Below, one piece after another: positions 25,223 through 35,565 of a stretch of DNA of 64,000 bases. Every line of letters begins with the position of its first letter. Within the stretch, counting starts at the first letter, position 1. The notes under the pieces were generated by a model. The model searched no databases, had not been told where the DNA came from, and saw only the letters and a program-made list of their open reading frames with translations. This DNA is from Bordetella sp. BOR01 (lineage in GTDB: Bacteria; Pseudomonadota; Gammaproteobacteria; Burkholderiales; Burkholderiaceae_B). The position numbers and the translations under genes were made by a program. The DNA lies in the NCBI RefSeq assembly GCF_019218885.1, contig NZ_JAHUWT010000003.1, positions 372,001 through 436,000 on the forward strand. The letters are read 5' to 3'.

Positions 25223-26380
25223 CTAGATCGTGGTCGCCCCTCCCAGAATCACCGTGTACTGCGAGGACAACACCCCGCCGTTGCCATGCGCCAGCGCGAC
25301 CTCGGCGCCCTCGACCTGGCGCCGGCCGCATTGGCCGCGCAATTGCCGGATCGACTCGATCAACAGGAAGATTCCGTACATGCCGGGGTGGCAGTACGAC
25401 AGGCCGCCGCCGTTGGTATTGACCGGCAGGGGCCCGCCCGGCGCGATGCGGCCATTGCCGACGAAGGCGCCGCCCTCGCCCTTGGTGCAAAAGCCCAGGT
25501 CTTCCAGGAACAGGATCGTGTTGATAGTGAACGCGTCGTACAAGCCCACCACATCGATGTCGGACGAAGTCAGGCCGGCCTGGGCGTACGCCAGCGAGCC
25601 CGAGACCCGTGCGCCGGTATTGACCAGGTCGGGCATGTTTGAGATGGTCTGGTGCGTGGTGCAGTGGCCCGCGCCCAGCAGGTAGACCGGCGGCTTCTGC
25701 AGCCCCCGGGCACGGGCCGGCGAGGCCAGGACGACCGCGCCGCCGCCGTCGGACACCAGGCAGCAATCGCGGATCGTCAGCGGGTAGCTGACCATGCGCG
25801 CGGACAGCACTTCCTCGACCGTGAGCGGGTTCTTTTCCCAGGCTGCGGGGTTCATCAGCGCCCATTGGCGGGCCGCCACGGCCACTTCGGCCAGTTGTTC
25901 GCGGGTCGTGCCGAACTCGTGCATGTGGCGCGCGGCCGCCAGGGCGTAGGCGGTTGGCGGCAAGAACGGCTTGAATGGCGATTCGTACGGGTTCCATTCC
26001 GCGCGGCTGGTGTTCTTGCGGCCCAGCGAACGTTGCGTGCTGCCATAGGCCACGACGGCGACTTCGCACACGCCGGCCGCGATCGCGGCCTCGGCGCGCA
26101 CCAGGTGCCCCATGAACGACGAGCCGCCGGTCGAGGTCGAATCGATGTGGGCCTCGGGCAGGTTCAGGTATTCGGCGAGCGCCAGGCCGGCCAGGCGGTT
26201 CTGGGACGTAGCGCAGAACAGGCCGTCCACATCGCCGATGGACAGCCCGCAATCATCCAGCGCGCGGTAGACACCCTGCGCCATCAGGTCCATGGCCGAG
26301 TATGCCTCGCCCACAGCGCCCAGGTCGGATTCGGCAGCGCCCACCAGCACGGCCCGGCCGGGTCGGAAATCGGTGGTCAT
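25223..26380 (-). CDS. Thiolase-fold acetyl-CoA acetyltransferase/lipid-transfer-protein-like enzyme
   Basis: A 385-residue thiolase-superfamily protein of the SCP-x/Ltp type. The N-terminal part reads RAVLVGAAESDLGAV and DGLFCATSQN. At the place of the thiolase nucleophile the sequence is STSTGGSSFMGHL, so the usual Cys is Ser-like; the C-terminal GNG motif is HGNGGVLSSQ. Loss of the Cys is a known feature of Ltp-type aldolases that cleave steroid side chains with a DUF35 partner. Its start overlaps the DUF35 gene by ATGA, supporting a complex. It may be an aldolase or a thiolase; sequence alone does not settle it. Confidence 0.8.
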   Translation of the reverse strand: MTTDFRPGRAVLVGAAESDLGAVGEAYSAMDLMAQGVYRALDDCGLSIGDVDGLFCATSQNRLAGLALAEYLNLPEAHIDSTSTGGSSFMGHLVRAEAAIAAGVCEVAVVAYGSTQRSLGRKNTSRAEWNPYESPFKPFLPPTAYALAAARHMHEFGTTREQLAEVAVAARQWALMNPAAWEKNPLTVEEVLSARMVSYPLTIRDCCLVSDGGGAVVLASPARARGLQKPPVYLLGAGHCTTHQTISNMPDLVNTGARVSGSLAYAQAGLTSSDIDVVGLYDAFTINTILFLEDLGFCTKGEGGAFVGNGRIAPGGPLPVNTNGGGLSYCHPGMYGIFLLIESIRQLRGQCGRRQVEGAEVALAHGNGGVLSSQYTVILGGATTI

Positions 26381-26775
26381 TGTGCGGGCTCCAAAGGTGC
26401 GAAAACAGGAATCGGATCGTCCAGGCCTTCTTCGGAAGCCGCCTGGAACCGGACCCGCTGGCCGATGGCCACCTGCATCGGATCGTCGATGACGACGCGG
26501 CTCATCAGGCGGAAGCCCTCGTCCAGATCGATCAGGGCCACGTTATAAGGATCGCCCTTGCGCGGGTAGACCACGGACGTGCTGTACACGGTACCCAGGC
26601 CGGCGCTGATGCGCCATTCCAGGCAGTCCTGGCCCGAGTACGGGCAGCGCACGCGCGGGAAGAACACCGCGCGCCCGGCCGCCGGGCTGAACTGATAGGC
26701 CAGTTCCCCGGCCCTGAGATGCTGTACATAGCGCGCGTAGGGCGCGCCATTGCCGGGTTGTGCATCCGTCTGCAT
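26377..26775 (-). CDS. DUF35 OB-fold acyl-CoA-associated protein
   Basis: A 132-residue protein of the DUF35 family: an N-terminal helix (YARYVQHLRAGELAYQF), a rubredoxin-like zinc ribbon and a C-terminal OB fold (GTVYSTSVVYPRKGDPYNVALIDLDEGFRLMSRVV). The ribbon is degenerate: only two cysteines are left in RCPYSGQDCLEW, so zinc binding is doubtful. Such proteins bind to thiolase-fold enzymes and to MaoC hydratases. The ATG at 26775 shares one base with the stop of the MaoC gene, and its end overlaps the thiolase start. It is probably the linker subunit of these neighbours. Confidence 0.8.
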   Translation of the reverse strand: MQTDAQPGNGAPYARYVQHLRAGELAYQFSPAAGRAVFFPRVRCPYSGQDCLEWRISAGLGTVYSTSVVYPRKGDPYNVALIDLDEGFRLMSRVVIDDPMQVAIGQRVRFQAASEEGLDDPIPVFAPLEPAQ

Positions 26776-27239
26776 CACTGGCCCCTTTCGTACATCAGGT
26801 TGAGGGTCTCGGCGATCATGACCGGGCGTTCCTGGCCCTCGCGGTACATGATGTTGCCGTAGGTCAGGCGCACGCCGCCATCCATGCGCTCGAACGCCAC
26901 CAGGCTGCGCTCCAGGCGGATGCGCGAGCCCACTTGCACCGGCGAGGTGAAGCGGACCTTGTTCGAACCGTAATTGATGCCGCGGCCACGTTCGCGTACC
27001 TGCACGACCTCGCCGCCCATGCCGGACATCAGCGAGAATGTCAGCATCCCGTGGGCGATGGTCTTGCCGTCGGGAAGTTCGCGCCGGGCGCGCTCGACAT
27101 CGATGTGGATCCAGTTCCGGTCGCCCGAGACACGGGCGAAGTCATCGATCATTTGCTGGGTGATTTCTATCCAGTCGGTCTGGCCCAGGACTTCGCCCAC
27201 ATGGGCTTCCAGATCGTAGGGGGTATCGAGGATCAGCAT
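26775..27239 (-). CDS. MaoC-like (R)-specific enoyl-CoA hydratase
   Basis: A 154-residue hot-dog-fold protein. The ATG at 27239 (MLILDTPYDLEAHVG) has AAGG eight bases upstream; the longer open frame lies in the upstream spacer. The hydratase motif is complete, FARVSGDRNWIHIDVERA, with Asp and His of the catalytic dyad, followed by KTIAHGMLTFSLM. It should hydrate trans-2-enoyl-CoA esters. In the operon it comes between the flavin oxidoreductase (56 bases upstream) and the DUF35 gene. Confidence 0.88.
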   Translation of the reverse strand: MLILDTPYDLEAHVGEVLGQTDWIEITQQMIDDFARVSGDRNWIHIDVERARRELPDGKTIAHGMLTFSLMSGMGGEVVQVRERGRGINYGSNKVRFTSPVQVGSRIRLERSLVAFERMDGGVRLTYGNIMYREGQERPVMIAETLNLMYERGQ

Positions 27240-27295
27240 AGGCTTGCCTTGGAAGAGAAGAGCGTGCCCCGCGGGAAGGACATGCCGGCTCGGTT

Positions 27296-28929
<1,634 letters not shown>

Positions 28930-28946
<17 letters not shown>

Positions 28947-29610
28947 TGCGCACCTCCACTAGACGATCCACAAAAACGCCCGGGGTGACGATGTGTTCCG
29001 GGTCCAGCGATCCCAGTGGCACGATTTCGCGCACCTGCGCGACGACCAACCTGGCCGCGCCGGCCATCACCGGGTTGTTGATGCGCGCACCGCGGTGATA
29101 GACCAGGTTTCCCCACCGGTCGCCGCGCAGGCCCTTGAGCAATGCCACGTCGCCCTTGATGGGAGCCTCCAGGACATAAGTCTGGCCGTCGATGACGCGG
29201 GTTTCCTTGCCCTCGGCCAGGCGCGTGCCGGCAGCGGTGCGGGTGAAAAAACCGCCAATGCCCGCCGCGCCGGCGCGGATGCGCTCGGCCAGCGTGCCCT
29301 GCGGCACCAGCTCGAGCTCGATCTTGCCCGCGGCATACAGTTCGTCGAAGATCGTGCGGCCCTTCAGGCCGCGCGGAAACGAACACATCACTTTGCGGAT
29401 GCGGCCGGCGCTCATCAGCTCGCTGACGATATCGTCGCCCACGGTGGCGTTGTTGGCGACGATGGTCAGCCCCCTGGCGCCCAGGTCCAGCAGCGCCTCC
29501 ATCAGGTCCGCCGGACGGCCCGAAGAACCGAAGCCGCCGACCAGGATGACCGCGTCATCCTTGATGCCGGCCACCGCCTCGGCCAATGAACTTACACGCT
29601 TGTCAATCAC
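28930..29610 (-). CDS. 3-oxoacid (3-oxoadipate-type) CoA-transferase, subunit A
   Basis: A 226-residue alpha subunit. The glycine-rich CoA loop is VILVGGFGSSGRPADLMEAL, and the stretch CSFPRGLKG, IELELVPQGTLAERIRAGAAGIGGFFT matches PcaI and ScoA closely. The start is GTG at 29610 with GGGAG upstream. It follows the SDR gene by 14 bases. The close match to PcaI argues that this is a true CoA-transferase and not the IpdA-type ring hydrolase of steroid pathways. Confidence 0.9.
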
Positions 29611-29624
29611 GGCCTGCTCCCGGG

Positions 29625-30524
29625 TCAGTCAAGGTCATGGCCTTTCATGTCGACATTGCGCCTGGCCCGCCGGGCCAGGTCGCGCATCACGGGCCCGATT
29701 TGCGTGACATCGTCGATCGGATCGGCGGCCGGGCCACGGCGCCACCCCTCCATCGCTGCCAAGTGGCCGCCGCCCAGCTCGAAAAGGCGGCCGGTAACGT
29801 CCTGGCTGTCGGCGCTGGCCAGCCATATGACGGCCGGGGCGATCCAGCGCGGATGGCGCGAGGCGATTTCCTCGGCGGAACGCTCGCGTATACCTTCAGT
29901 CATGCGGGTCTGGGCATGCGGGTTGATCGCATTGACCGTGACACCGTAGCGCTTGAGTTCGCGGGCCGCAATGATGGTCATGGCAGCGATGCCGGCCTTG
30001 GCCGCGCCATAGTTGATCTGGCCGATATTGCCGTACAGGCCCGACGACGAAGACGTGTTGATGATGCGGGCGTTGACCGGCTCGCCGGTCAGCTTGTACT
30101 GGTCGCGCCAGTAGGCGGCCGCGTGATGGCTGGGCGCGAACGCGCCTTTCAGGTGCACGTTGATGACCGCGTCCCATTCCTGCTCGGTCATGTTGCACAG
30201 GGTGCGGTCGCGCAGGATGCCAGCGTTGTTGATCAGGCCATGCAGGGCCCCGAAGTGCCCGAGCGCCGCATCGACCATGCGCCTGGCGCCCGTGAAATCG
30301 GCCACATTTTCATGGTTGGCGATGGCCTGGCCGCCTTCGGCGGTGATCTCGCGCGCCACCGCTTCGGCGGTGCTTTCATTGGTGTCTTCACCCGAGCGCG
30401 ACACGCTCAGGTCGTTGACGACGACGCGGGCGCCCTGGCGCGCCAGCTGCAACGCGTATTCGCGGCCGATGCCGCGGCCGGCGCCGGTCACGATGACGAC
30501 ACGGCCTTCACATAGTTTGGACAT
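29625..30524 (-). CDS. Short-chain dehydrogenase, 3-hydroxyacyl-CoA-dehydrogenase-like
   Basis: A 299-residue SDR. The cofactor motif is VTGAGRGIGREYALQLA (TGxxxGIG), with NDLSVSR binding the adenine ribose; the loop after it (SGEDTNESTAEAVAREIT) is the long form seen in peroxisomal-type multifunctional enzymes. The catalytic residues are Ser in INTSSSSGLYG and Tyr-x-x-x-Lys in NYGAAKAGI. AAGGAG precedes the ATG. It would oxidise the 3-hydroxyacyl-CoA made by the hydratases of this operon. The last 40 residues are an extension that I cannot assign. Confidence 0.88.
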   Translation of the reverse strand: MSKLCEGRVVIVTGAGRGIGREYALQLARQGARVVVNDLSVSRSGEDTNESTAEAVAREITAEGGQAIANHENVADFTGARRMVDAALGHFGALHGLINNAGILRDRTLCNMTEQEWDAVINVHLKGAFAPSHHAAAYWRDQYKLTGEPVNARIINTSSSSGLYGNIGQINYGAAKAGIAAMTIIAARELKRYGVTVNAINPHAQTRMTEGIRERSAEEIASRHPRWIAPAVIWLASADSQDVTGRLFELGGGHLAAMEGWRRGPAADPIDDVTQIGPVMRDLARRARRNVDMKGHDLD

Positions 30525-30550
30525 GAGACTCCTTCAGATATGCATTGGCA

Positions 30551-31390
30551 TCAGTCCGCATCCCGGCCGGCAGCGGCTGCGAGCGAACGTTGGAATACAG
30601 GAGGACGCTTTTCCACGAAAGCGCGCACGGCTTCCTTGTGGTCGGGGCTGTCGACGCACTGGACGTGGCGCGCGCATTCGCGGTCGAGCAAGTCGGCCAG
30701 GCCCAGCGCCAGGCCGTCGTTCAGGTTGGCCTTGGTATGGCCGATGGCCGGTTGCGGGCCGCAAGCCAGCGCACGGGCGATGCCGGCGACTTCGGATTCC
30801 AGCTGCTCGGGGCTGAACACCTCATTCAGCAGGCCCAGCCCGGCCGCCTGGGCCGCCGACAGCATCGGCGAGCGCAGGTACAGCTCGCGCGCCTTGGCCG
30901 GACCGACGATGCGCGGCAGGAAGTAATGGCCGCCGAAGTCGCCCGGCAGGCCCACATTGGCAAAGCCGGTGCGCAATTTCGCGGAAGAGTCGCCGTAGCG
31001 CAGGTCGCACGCCAGCGCCAGTGACAGGCCTGCCCCCACCGCCGCGCCGCGGATCATCGCGATGGTGGGCTTGGGCATGCCGTGCAGGCATTCGACGATA
31101 CGGGTACGACGACGCAGGGCAGCGGTCCGTTCGGCCGGCGTAGCCGGCGGGGCCGCATGGGCTTCGGATTGCCGGTTCATGCGTGCCACGTCGCCACCGG
31201 CGCAAAAACTGGAGCCGGCGCCCGTCAGTACGACCGCGCCGATGGTGTCGTCGCTTTCGGCCAAGACCAGGGCCTCGAACAGGGCTTCATACAAAGCGGG
31301 GCTGAGTGCGTTGCGGCGGTCGGGGCGATTGAGCGTCAGCCACAGCACACCGGCCTGCGCCTGGGTGATCAGTTCCTGTTCGTGCGCCAT
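30551..31390 (-). CDS. Enoyl-CoA hydratase/isomerase family protein
   Basis: A 279-residue crotonase-fold protein; the ATG at 31390 (MAHEQELITQ) is chosen because the upstream 50 codons are not family sequence. The oxyanion hole segments are SFCAGGDVARMNR and GAAVGAGLSLALACDLRYG. The two glutamates of true hydratases are not both present: the usual position shows GLPGDFGGHY, so Asp or another residue may stand in and isomerase, hydrolase or lyase activity is possible. It is the first gene of the acyl-CoA operon, divergent from the IclR at 31603. Confidence 0.85.
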   Translation of the reverse strand: MAHEQELITQAQAGVLWLTLNRPDRRNALSPALYEALFEALVLAESDDTIGAVVLTGAGSSFCAGGDVARMNRQSEAHAAPPATPAERTAALRRRTRIVECLHGMPKPTIAMIRGAAVGAGLSLALACDLRYGDSSAKLRTGFANVGLPGDFGGHYFLPRIVGPAKARELYLRSPMLSAAQAAGLGLLNEVFSPEQLESEVAGIARALACGPQPAIGHTKANLNDGLALGLADLLDRECARHVQCVDSPDHKEAVRAFVEKRPPVFQRSLAAAAGRDAD

Positions 31391-31602
31391 GGCCTTCCAA
31401 GTGCGAGTTGCGAGGGCTTGTATGTTGCAGGCTTTTGGCCGCCCGACGGGCCCCGGCCGGCCCACAAGGCACGAAAACAAGTCCATATTATGACCTCTTG
31501 ATTTGATCGCCCATAAGATAGGGGCACAATTCACCGGCAAACGAGTCCACTATGCAGACTACGGATACGCGCAAGAAGCCGGCCCACCGGCAAGGAGACT
31601 TC

Positions 31603-32445
31603 ATGACCGACGCCCGCCCCACGAATGCCAAGACGGCCCCCGGCACGCAATCCCTGCAGCGCGCCGTCGCGCTGCTGCGCATCATTGCCGTCAACAACCG
31701 TGCCGGCAGCCGCCTGGTCGAGTTGTATCGCCGCACCGGACTGGAACGCCCCACGGTCCACCGGCTGTTGCAGGGCATGGTCGCCGAGAAACTGATCCGC
31801 CAGGATTCCGTCACCAAGCGCTATTACCTGGGCAGCCTGACTTACGAGCTGGGGCTTGCCGCCGCACCCAAAGTCGCAATGCGCGATATTTGCCTGCCTT
31901 ATCTGGACGCGGTCGCGGAACACACCGGCGACACGGTGTTCCTGACCGTGCGTTCGGGTTTCGACGGGATCTGCGTGGGACGAGCCGACGGCTCTTTCCC
32001 GATCAAGATGTTCGTGCATGACGTGGGCCGGCACCGTCCGCTGAACGTCGGCGCCAGCGGCCTGGCCCTGATGAGCGCGCTGCCCGACGAGGAAATCGAC
32101 CGCATCTGCCGCATCAATGTCGAACGCACCCGTCGCAAGAACCCCCGTTTCACCGAGGCCGCGCTGCGTGCCAGCATCGAGAGCACGCGTCGCCGCGGTT
32201 ATGCCACCAACAAAGTGATGGATGAACCGCCGGTGCATTCCGTGGGCATGGTGATCCGGTCGCCGGACGGCACGCCCGCGGCCGGCGTCAGTGTTTCGAC
32301 GCTGGCGTCGCGCCTGGGCCAGGACCGCCTTGAAATGGTAGTGCGCTGCCTGAGCGACGCGGTGATGGCAATCGAGGCCGACCTGCGCAACTACGTCGAT
32401 CGAGACCGCGTGCCCTACGCCATGCCCAGCTTGGCGCTGGTCTGA
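31603..32445 (+). CDS. IclR-family transcriptional regulator
   Basis: A 280-residue regulator. The ATG at 31603 has AAGGAG just upstream, so the open frame from 31552 is not used. The helix-turn-helix reads AGSRLVELYRRTGLERPTVHRLLQGMVAEKLI, and the effector domain contains HTGDTVFLTVRSGFDGICVGRADG and RPLNVGASGLALMSAL. It stands between the divergent acyl-CoA operon and the Bug-hydrolase-Bug genes on its own strand and could regulate either. The ligand is unknown. Confidence 0.92.
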   Translation: MTDARPTNAKTAPGTQSLQRAVALLRIIAVNNRAGSRLVELYRRTGLERPTVHRLLQGMVAEKLIRQDSVTKRYYLGSLTYELGLAAAPKVAMRDICLPYLDAVAEHTGDTVFLTVRSGFDGICVGRADGSFPIKMFVHDVGRHRPLNVGASGLALMSALPDEEIDRICRINVERTRRKNPRFTEAALRASIESTRRRGYATNKVMDEPPVHSVGMVIRSPDGTPAAGVSVSTLASRLGQDRLEMVVRCLSDAVMAIEADLRNYVDRDRVPYAMPSLALV

Positions 32446-32688
32446 TACGCCTGCGGCAAACGCATGGCGTCCACGATGCGGACCGCATCACCGCGGACTT
32501 GACGCATACCTCTGCGCGGAAAAACCGCCATTTCCAAGAATTCCATAACGTGGACTCGTATCTGCGCGGGGCGCGGACGAGCTGATCGGGACGCCGATGG
32601 GCGCGCTTAGACTGCGGACAGCCTGAACCGGACGACCGCCCGGCGAAAAAAATCCAACGATGTCCACACTGTTTGAGGAGACACGCCC
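32446..32688. other. Intergenic region with possible IclR-like site
   Basis: This 243-base gap before the Bug gene contains GGAAA (32518-32522) and TTTCC (32531-32535), an inverted repeat with 8 bases between, followed by AAGAATTCC. No convincing -35/-10 pair is visible; GAGGAG at 32675-32680 is the ribosome site of the Bug gene. Confidence 0.35.
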
Positions 32689-33675
32689 ATGCTGAAACTT
32701 GCCCCCTTTGGAACCCGACTCGTTCGCCGTATCGCAGCGGCCCTGATGGCCGCGGGCCTTGCCCTGCCGGCCATGGCCGAGTACCCCGCCGACCGCCCGG
32801 TCCAGTTCGTTTCACCCTACGCCGCCGGTGGCGCCAATGATTTCCTGACGCGCCTCATGGCCCGCTATATGGGCGAGGAAATGAAGGCCAATATCGTGGT
32901 CGACAACAAGAGCGGCGCCAACGGCATGATAGGCGCCGCCTCGGTGGCCAAGGCCAAGCCGGACGGCTATACCTTGCTGATGGGCAACAGCGCCACGCAC
33001 GGCACCAACCCGACGCTGTACAAGAAGCAGCCCTACGATGCCAGCAAAGATTTCACGCCGGTGGCCATGGTGGCTTCGGTGCCGATCGTGATGGTGGTCA
33101 ATGCCGGCCTGGGCATCGACAACGTTGAAGAACTGCTGCAGTACGGCAAGAAACACCGGCTGTCGTTCGGCAGCAGCGGCGTGGGCGGCACCGGCCACCT
33201 GACCGGCGAGGCGTTCAAGGCCGCCACCGGCCTGGATATGGTCCATGTCCCGTACAAGGGCGACAGCCCCGCGGTAACCGACGCCATGGGCGGCCAGGTC
33301 GACCTGGCTTTCGTGGGCACGGCTTCGGCCACCGCCCAGCAATCGTCGGGCAGGATCAAGATCCTGGCCGTGGCCCATCCGAACCGATCGCGTGCGCTGC
33401 CGGACGTGCCCACCATGGCCGAAGCCGGCTTTCCCGGGCTGGAATTTTCGCAGTGGTATGCCCTGTTCGCTCCGGCCGGCACGCCCGAAGCCGTGGTCGA
33501 GCAACTGAACGCGGCGAACAAGGCTGCCCTGGCGAACCCGGAAGTGCAGAAGAGCCTGGACGCCCAATCGGCCGAGGGCACCTACCGCACACAGGAACAG
33601 CTGAAGGCCTTCTATCAGTCCGAGATCAAGCGCTTTGGCGACCTGATCCGGAAGTTGAACCTCTCGATCGAGTGA
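32689..33675 (+). CDS. Tripartite tricarboxylate transporter receptor (Bug family)
   Basis: A 328-residue receptor with a strong ribosome site (GAGGAG). The signal peptide ends ALPAMAEY; the mature part has DRPVQFVSPYAAGGANDFLTRLMAR, GAASVAKAKPDGYTLLMGN and VPYKGDSPAVTDAMGGQVDLAFVG. It is the first gene after the IclR and is followed after six bases by the amidohydrolase. A second Bug gene closes the operon, so two receptors serve one enzyme. The ligand may be an aromatic-ring-cleavage acid or lactone, judged from the hydrolase. Confidence 0.93.
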   Translation: MLKLAPFGTRLVRRIAAALMAAGLALPAMAEYPADRPVQFVSPYAAGGANDFLTRLMARYMGEEMKANIVVDNKSGANGMIGAASVAKAKPDGYTLLMGNSATHGTNPTLYKKQPYDASKDFTPVAMVASVPIVMVVNAGLGIDNVEELLQYGKKHRLSFGSSGVGGTGHLTGEAFKAATGLDMVHVPYKGDSPAVTDAMGGQVDLAFVGTASATAQQSSGRIKILAVAHPNRSRALPDVPTMAEAGFPGLEFSQWYALFAPAGTPEAVVEQLNAANKAALANPEVQKSLDAQSAEGTYRTQEQLKAFYQSEIKRFGDLIRKLNLSIE

Positions 33676-33681
33676 TCGTCC

Positions 33682-34560
33682 ATGAACGCTGAACCACTGA
33701 TACCTACGCAAGAACCGCAATCCGTTTACGCGAAGCTGGGTTTCGAGGTCCCCGCCGGTGCATGCGATACGCATGCCCACGTATTTGGCCCCCCCGACCG
33801 CTATCGGCTGGATCCCTTGCGCACCTTCGATCCGCCGCGCGCCGGCATCGACGAGTATCGCGGCATGCTGCAGGCGCTGGGGCTGCAACGCGCTGTCATC
33901 GTCCATTCGGCGGCGTACGGAACCGACATCTCGGCAACCCGCGATGCGCTGGCGGCCGCCAATGGCGCCTGGCGCGGCATTGCGCTGGTCAGCCCCGACG
34001 TGGCGCCGCAGGCGCTTGCCGATATGCACGCCGCCGGGTTTCGCGGCGCGCGCTTCAATCTTATCTACGGCACGCAAACCAATCTGGACGGCATCGAGCA
34101 AGTGGCGCGCCGCATTGCGGATTGGGGCTGGCATATTCAATTGATCGTCGACGCCCGGCGGCTGTGTGAATTGCTGCCTTTCCTGGCCAGGCTTCCCGTG
34201 CCCGTGGTTTTTGACCACATGGGCCGCATGCCCACCTCGGCGGGCATCCAGGACCCGGGCTTCCGGGCATTGCTCGGCCTGCTTGAACAGCGGCGCTGCT
34301 GGGTCAAGCTGTCGGGCGCCAACCGGATGGGCGACCCTGCGCCCCCCTACCCCAGCGTGACCCCTTTCGCACAAGCCCTGGTGGCGGCCGCCGCCGATCA
34401 ATTGGTGTGGGGCAGCGACTGGCCGCACGTGCGCGAACCCGGTGTGATCCCCAATGACGGCGATCTTTTGAATCTATTGCATGAATGGGTTCCGGACAAG
34501 ACCCTGCGCGATGCCATCCTGGTAGACAACCCGGCCCGCTTGTACGGGTTCGGCGATTGA
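33682..34560 (+). CDS. Amidohydrolase-family lactonase, LigI-like (2-pyrone-4,6-dicarboxylate hydrolase type)
   Basis: A 292-residue TIM-barrel metal hydrolase of the LigI group. It has ACDTHAHVFGPPDRY (metal-ligand His31 and His33), then RTFDPPRAGIDEY, QLIVDARRLCELL, VVFDHMGRMP and LVWGSDWPHVREP with the C-terminal Asp. LigI opens 2-pyrone-4,6-dicarboxylate without needing a metal; related enzymes act on other lactones. The ribosome site is weak and the gene is only six bases after the Bug stop, so coupling is likely. The true lactone is not known. Confidence 0.87.
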   Translation: MNAEPLIPTQEPQSVYAKLGFEVPAGACDTHAHVFGPPDRYRLDPLRTFDPPRAGIDEYRGMLQALGLQRAVIVHSAAYGTDISATRDALAAANGAWRGIALVSPDVAPQALADMHAAGFRGARFNLIYGTQTNLDGIEQVARRIADWGWHIQLIVDARRLCELLPFLARLPVPVVFDHMGRMPTSAGIQDPGFRALLGLLEQRRCWVKLSGANRMGDPAPPYPSVTPFAQALVAAAADQLVWGSDWPHVREPGVIPNDGDLLNLLHEWVPDKTLRDAILVDNPARLYGFGD

Positions 34561-34581
34561 ATAATCAACGGAGACAAGAAG

Positions 34582-35556
34582 ATGTTGAAAGCACTGGTAT
34601 TGAGCGCCGCAGCCGTACTGTCGCTGCAAATGGCGAACCCGCCGACCGCCCTGGCCGCCTACCCTGAACGTCCGATCACCCTGGTGGTGCCGTTCTCGGC
34701 GGGGGCCAGCACGGATACGCTGGCGCGCCTGATGGGCCAGGCTGTTTCCGAGACCTTGGGCCAGAACATCATCGTAGAGAACAGGCCAGGAGCCGGGGGC
34801 ATTATTGCGGCCGACTATTTGCGCCGGCAGCAACCCGACGGCTACACATTCATGCTGACGACGGACGGGATCATGTCCGTCAACCCGTCGATTCACAAGA
34901 AGTTGGCCTACCAGCCACTGAAGGACTTCACGCCATTGACTATTGCGGCAGTGGCGCCGGTGGTATTGATCGTGCGTAGCGACTCGCCATTCAAGAGCGT
35001 GCAGGACATTATCGAATTCGCCAAGGACAACCCGGCGGGCACGCTGACCTTCGGCTCTTCCGGCATCGGCACGTCGCAGCATATTGCCGGCGAACTGTTC
35101 AATCAGCTGGCCCACGTGGAACTCAAGCACATACCCTACAAGGGCGGCGCGCCGGCCATGACCGATTTGCTGGGCGGACACCTGTCGATGATGTTCGGAC
35201 AAATACCGTCGGCCAAAGAAGCCGCGCAACAAGGCAAGGTACGCATCCTTGCCATCGGCAGCCCCACGCGCAGCCCGATGCTGCCCGATGTGCCCACCCT
35301 CGCCGAGCTCGGCTTGGCAGGCTACGACTCAGATACCTGGTACGGATTTTCCCTGCCGGGCGGCACACCGGAAGAGGTTCAGATGAAGTTGTACAAGGCG
35401 CTGGCCGGCTCGCTGCAATCGCACCGCGAACAGCTCGAACAGCTGGGCTATGTGGTGCTGGGCAGCACACCCGCGGACATGGCCTCGACCATCGAGTCCA
35501 ATACCGTCAAATGGCAGGGCGTCCTGCAGCAAGCCGGGATCTACCATATGCAATAA
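34582..35556 (+). CDS. Tripartite tricarboxylate transporter receptor (Bug family)
   Basis: A 324-residue receptor, third gene of the group, 21 bases after the hydrolase and with GGAGA before its ATG. Signal peptide (ending TALAAY), then ERPITLVVPFSAGASTDTLARLMGQ, ADYLRRQQPDGYTFMLTT and IPYKGGAPAMTDLLGGHLSMMFG. The glycine loop is SAGAS where most Bugs have PGGG, a difference near the carboxylate pocket that hints at another ligand than the first Bug of this operon. Its 3' end converges on the racemase-like gene. Confidence 0.93.
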   Translation: MLKALVLSAAAVLSLQMANPPTALAAYPERPITLVVPFSAGASTDTLARLMGQAVSETLGQNIIVENRPGAGGIIAADYLRRQQPDGYTFMLTTDGIMSVNPSIHKKLAYQPLKDFTPLTIAAVAPVVLIVRSDSPFKSVQDIIEFAKDNPAGTLTFGSSGIGTSQHIAGELFNQLAHVELKHIPYKGGAPAMTDLLGGHLSMMFGQIPSAKEAAQQGKVRILAIGSPTRSPMLPDVPTLAELGLAGYDSDTWYGFSLPGGTPEEVQMKLYKALAGSLQSHREQLEQLGYVVLGSTPADMASTIESNTVKWQGVLQQAGIYHMQ

Positions 35557-35565
35557 GGCCTTGGT

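Noticed and set aside
24261-26252. A 663-codon frame running from the thiolase region into LysR
   Set aside because: Only the last 297 codons show family sequence; the rest is a thiolase shadow in high-GC DNA.
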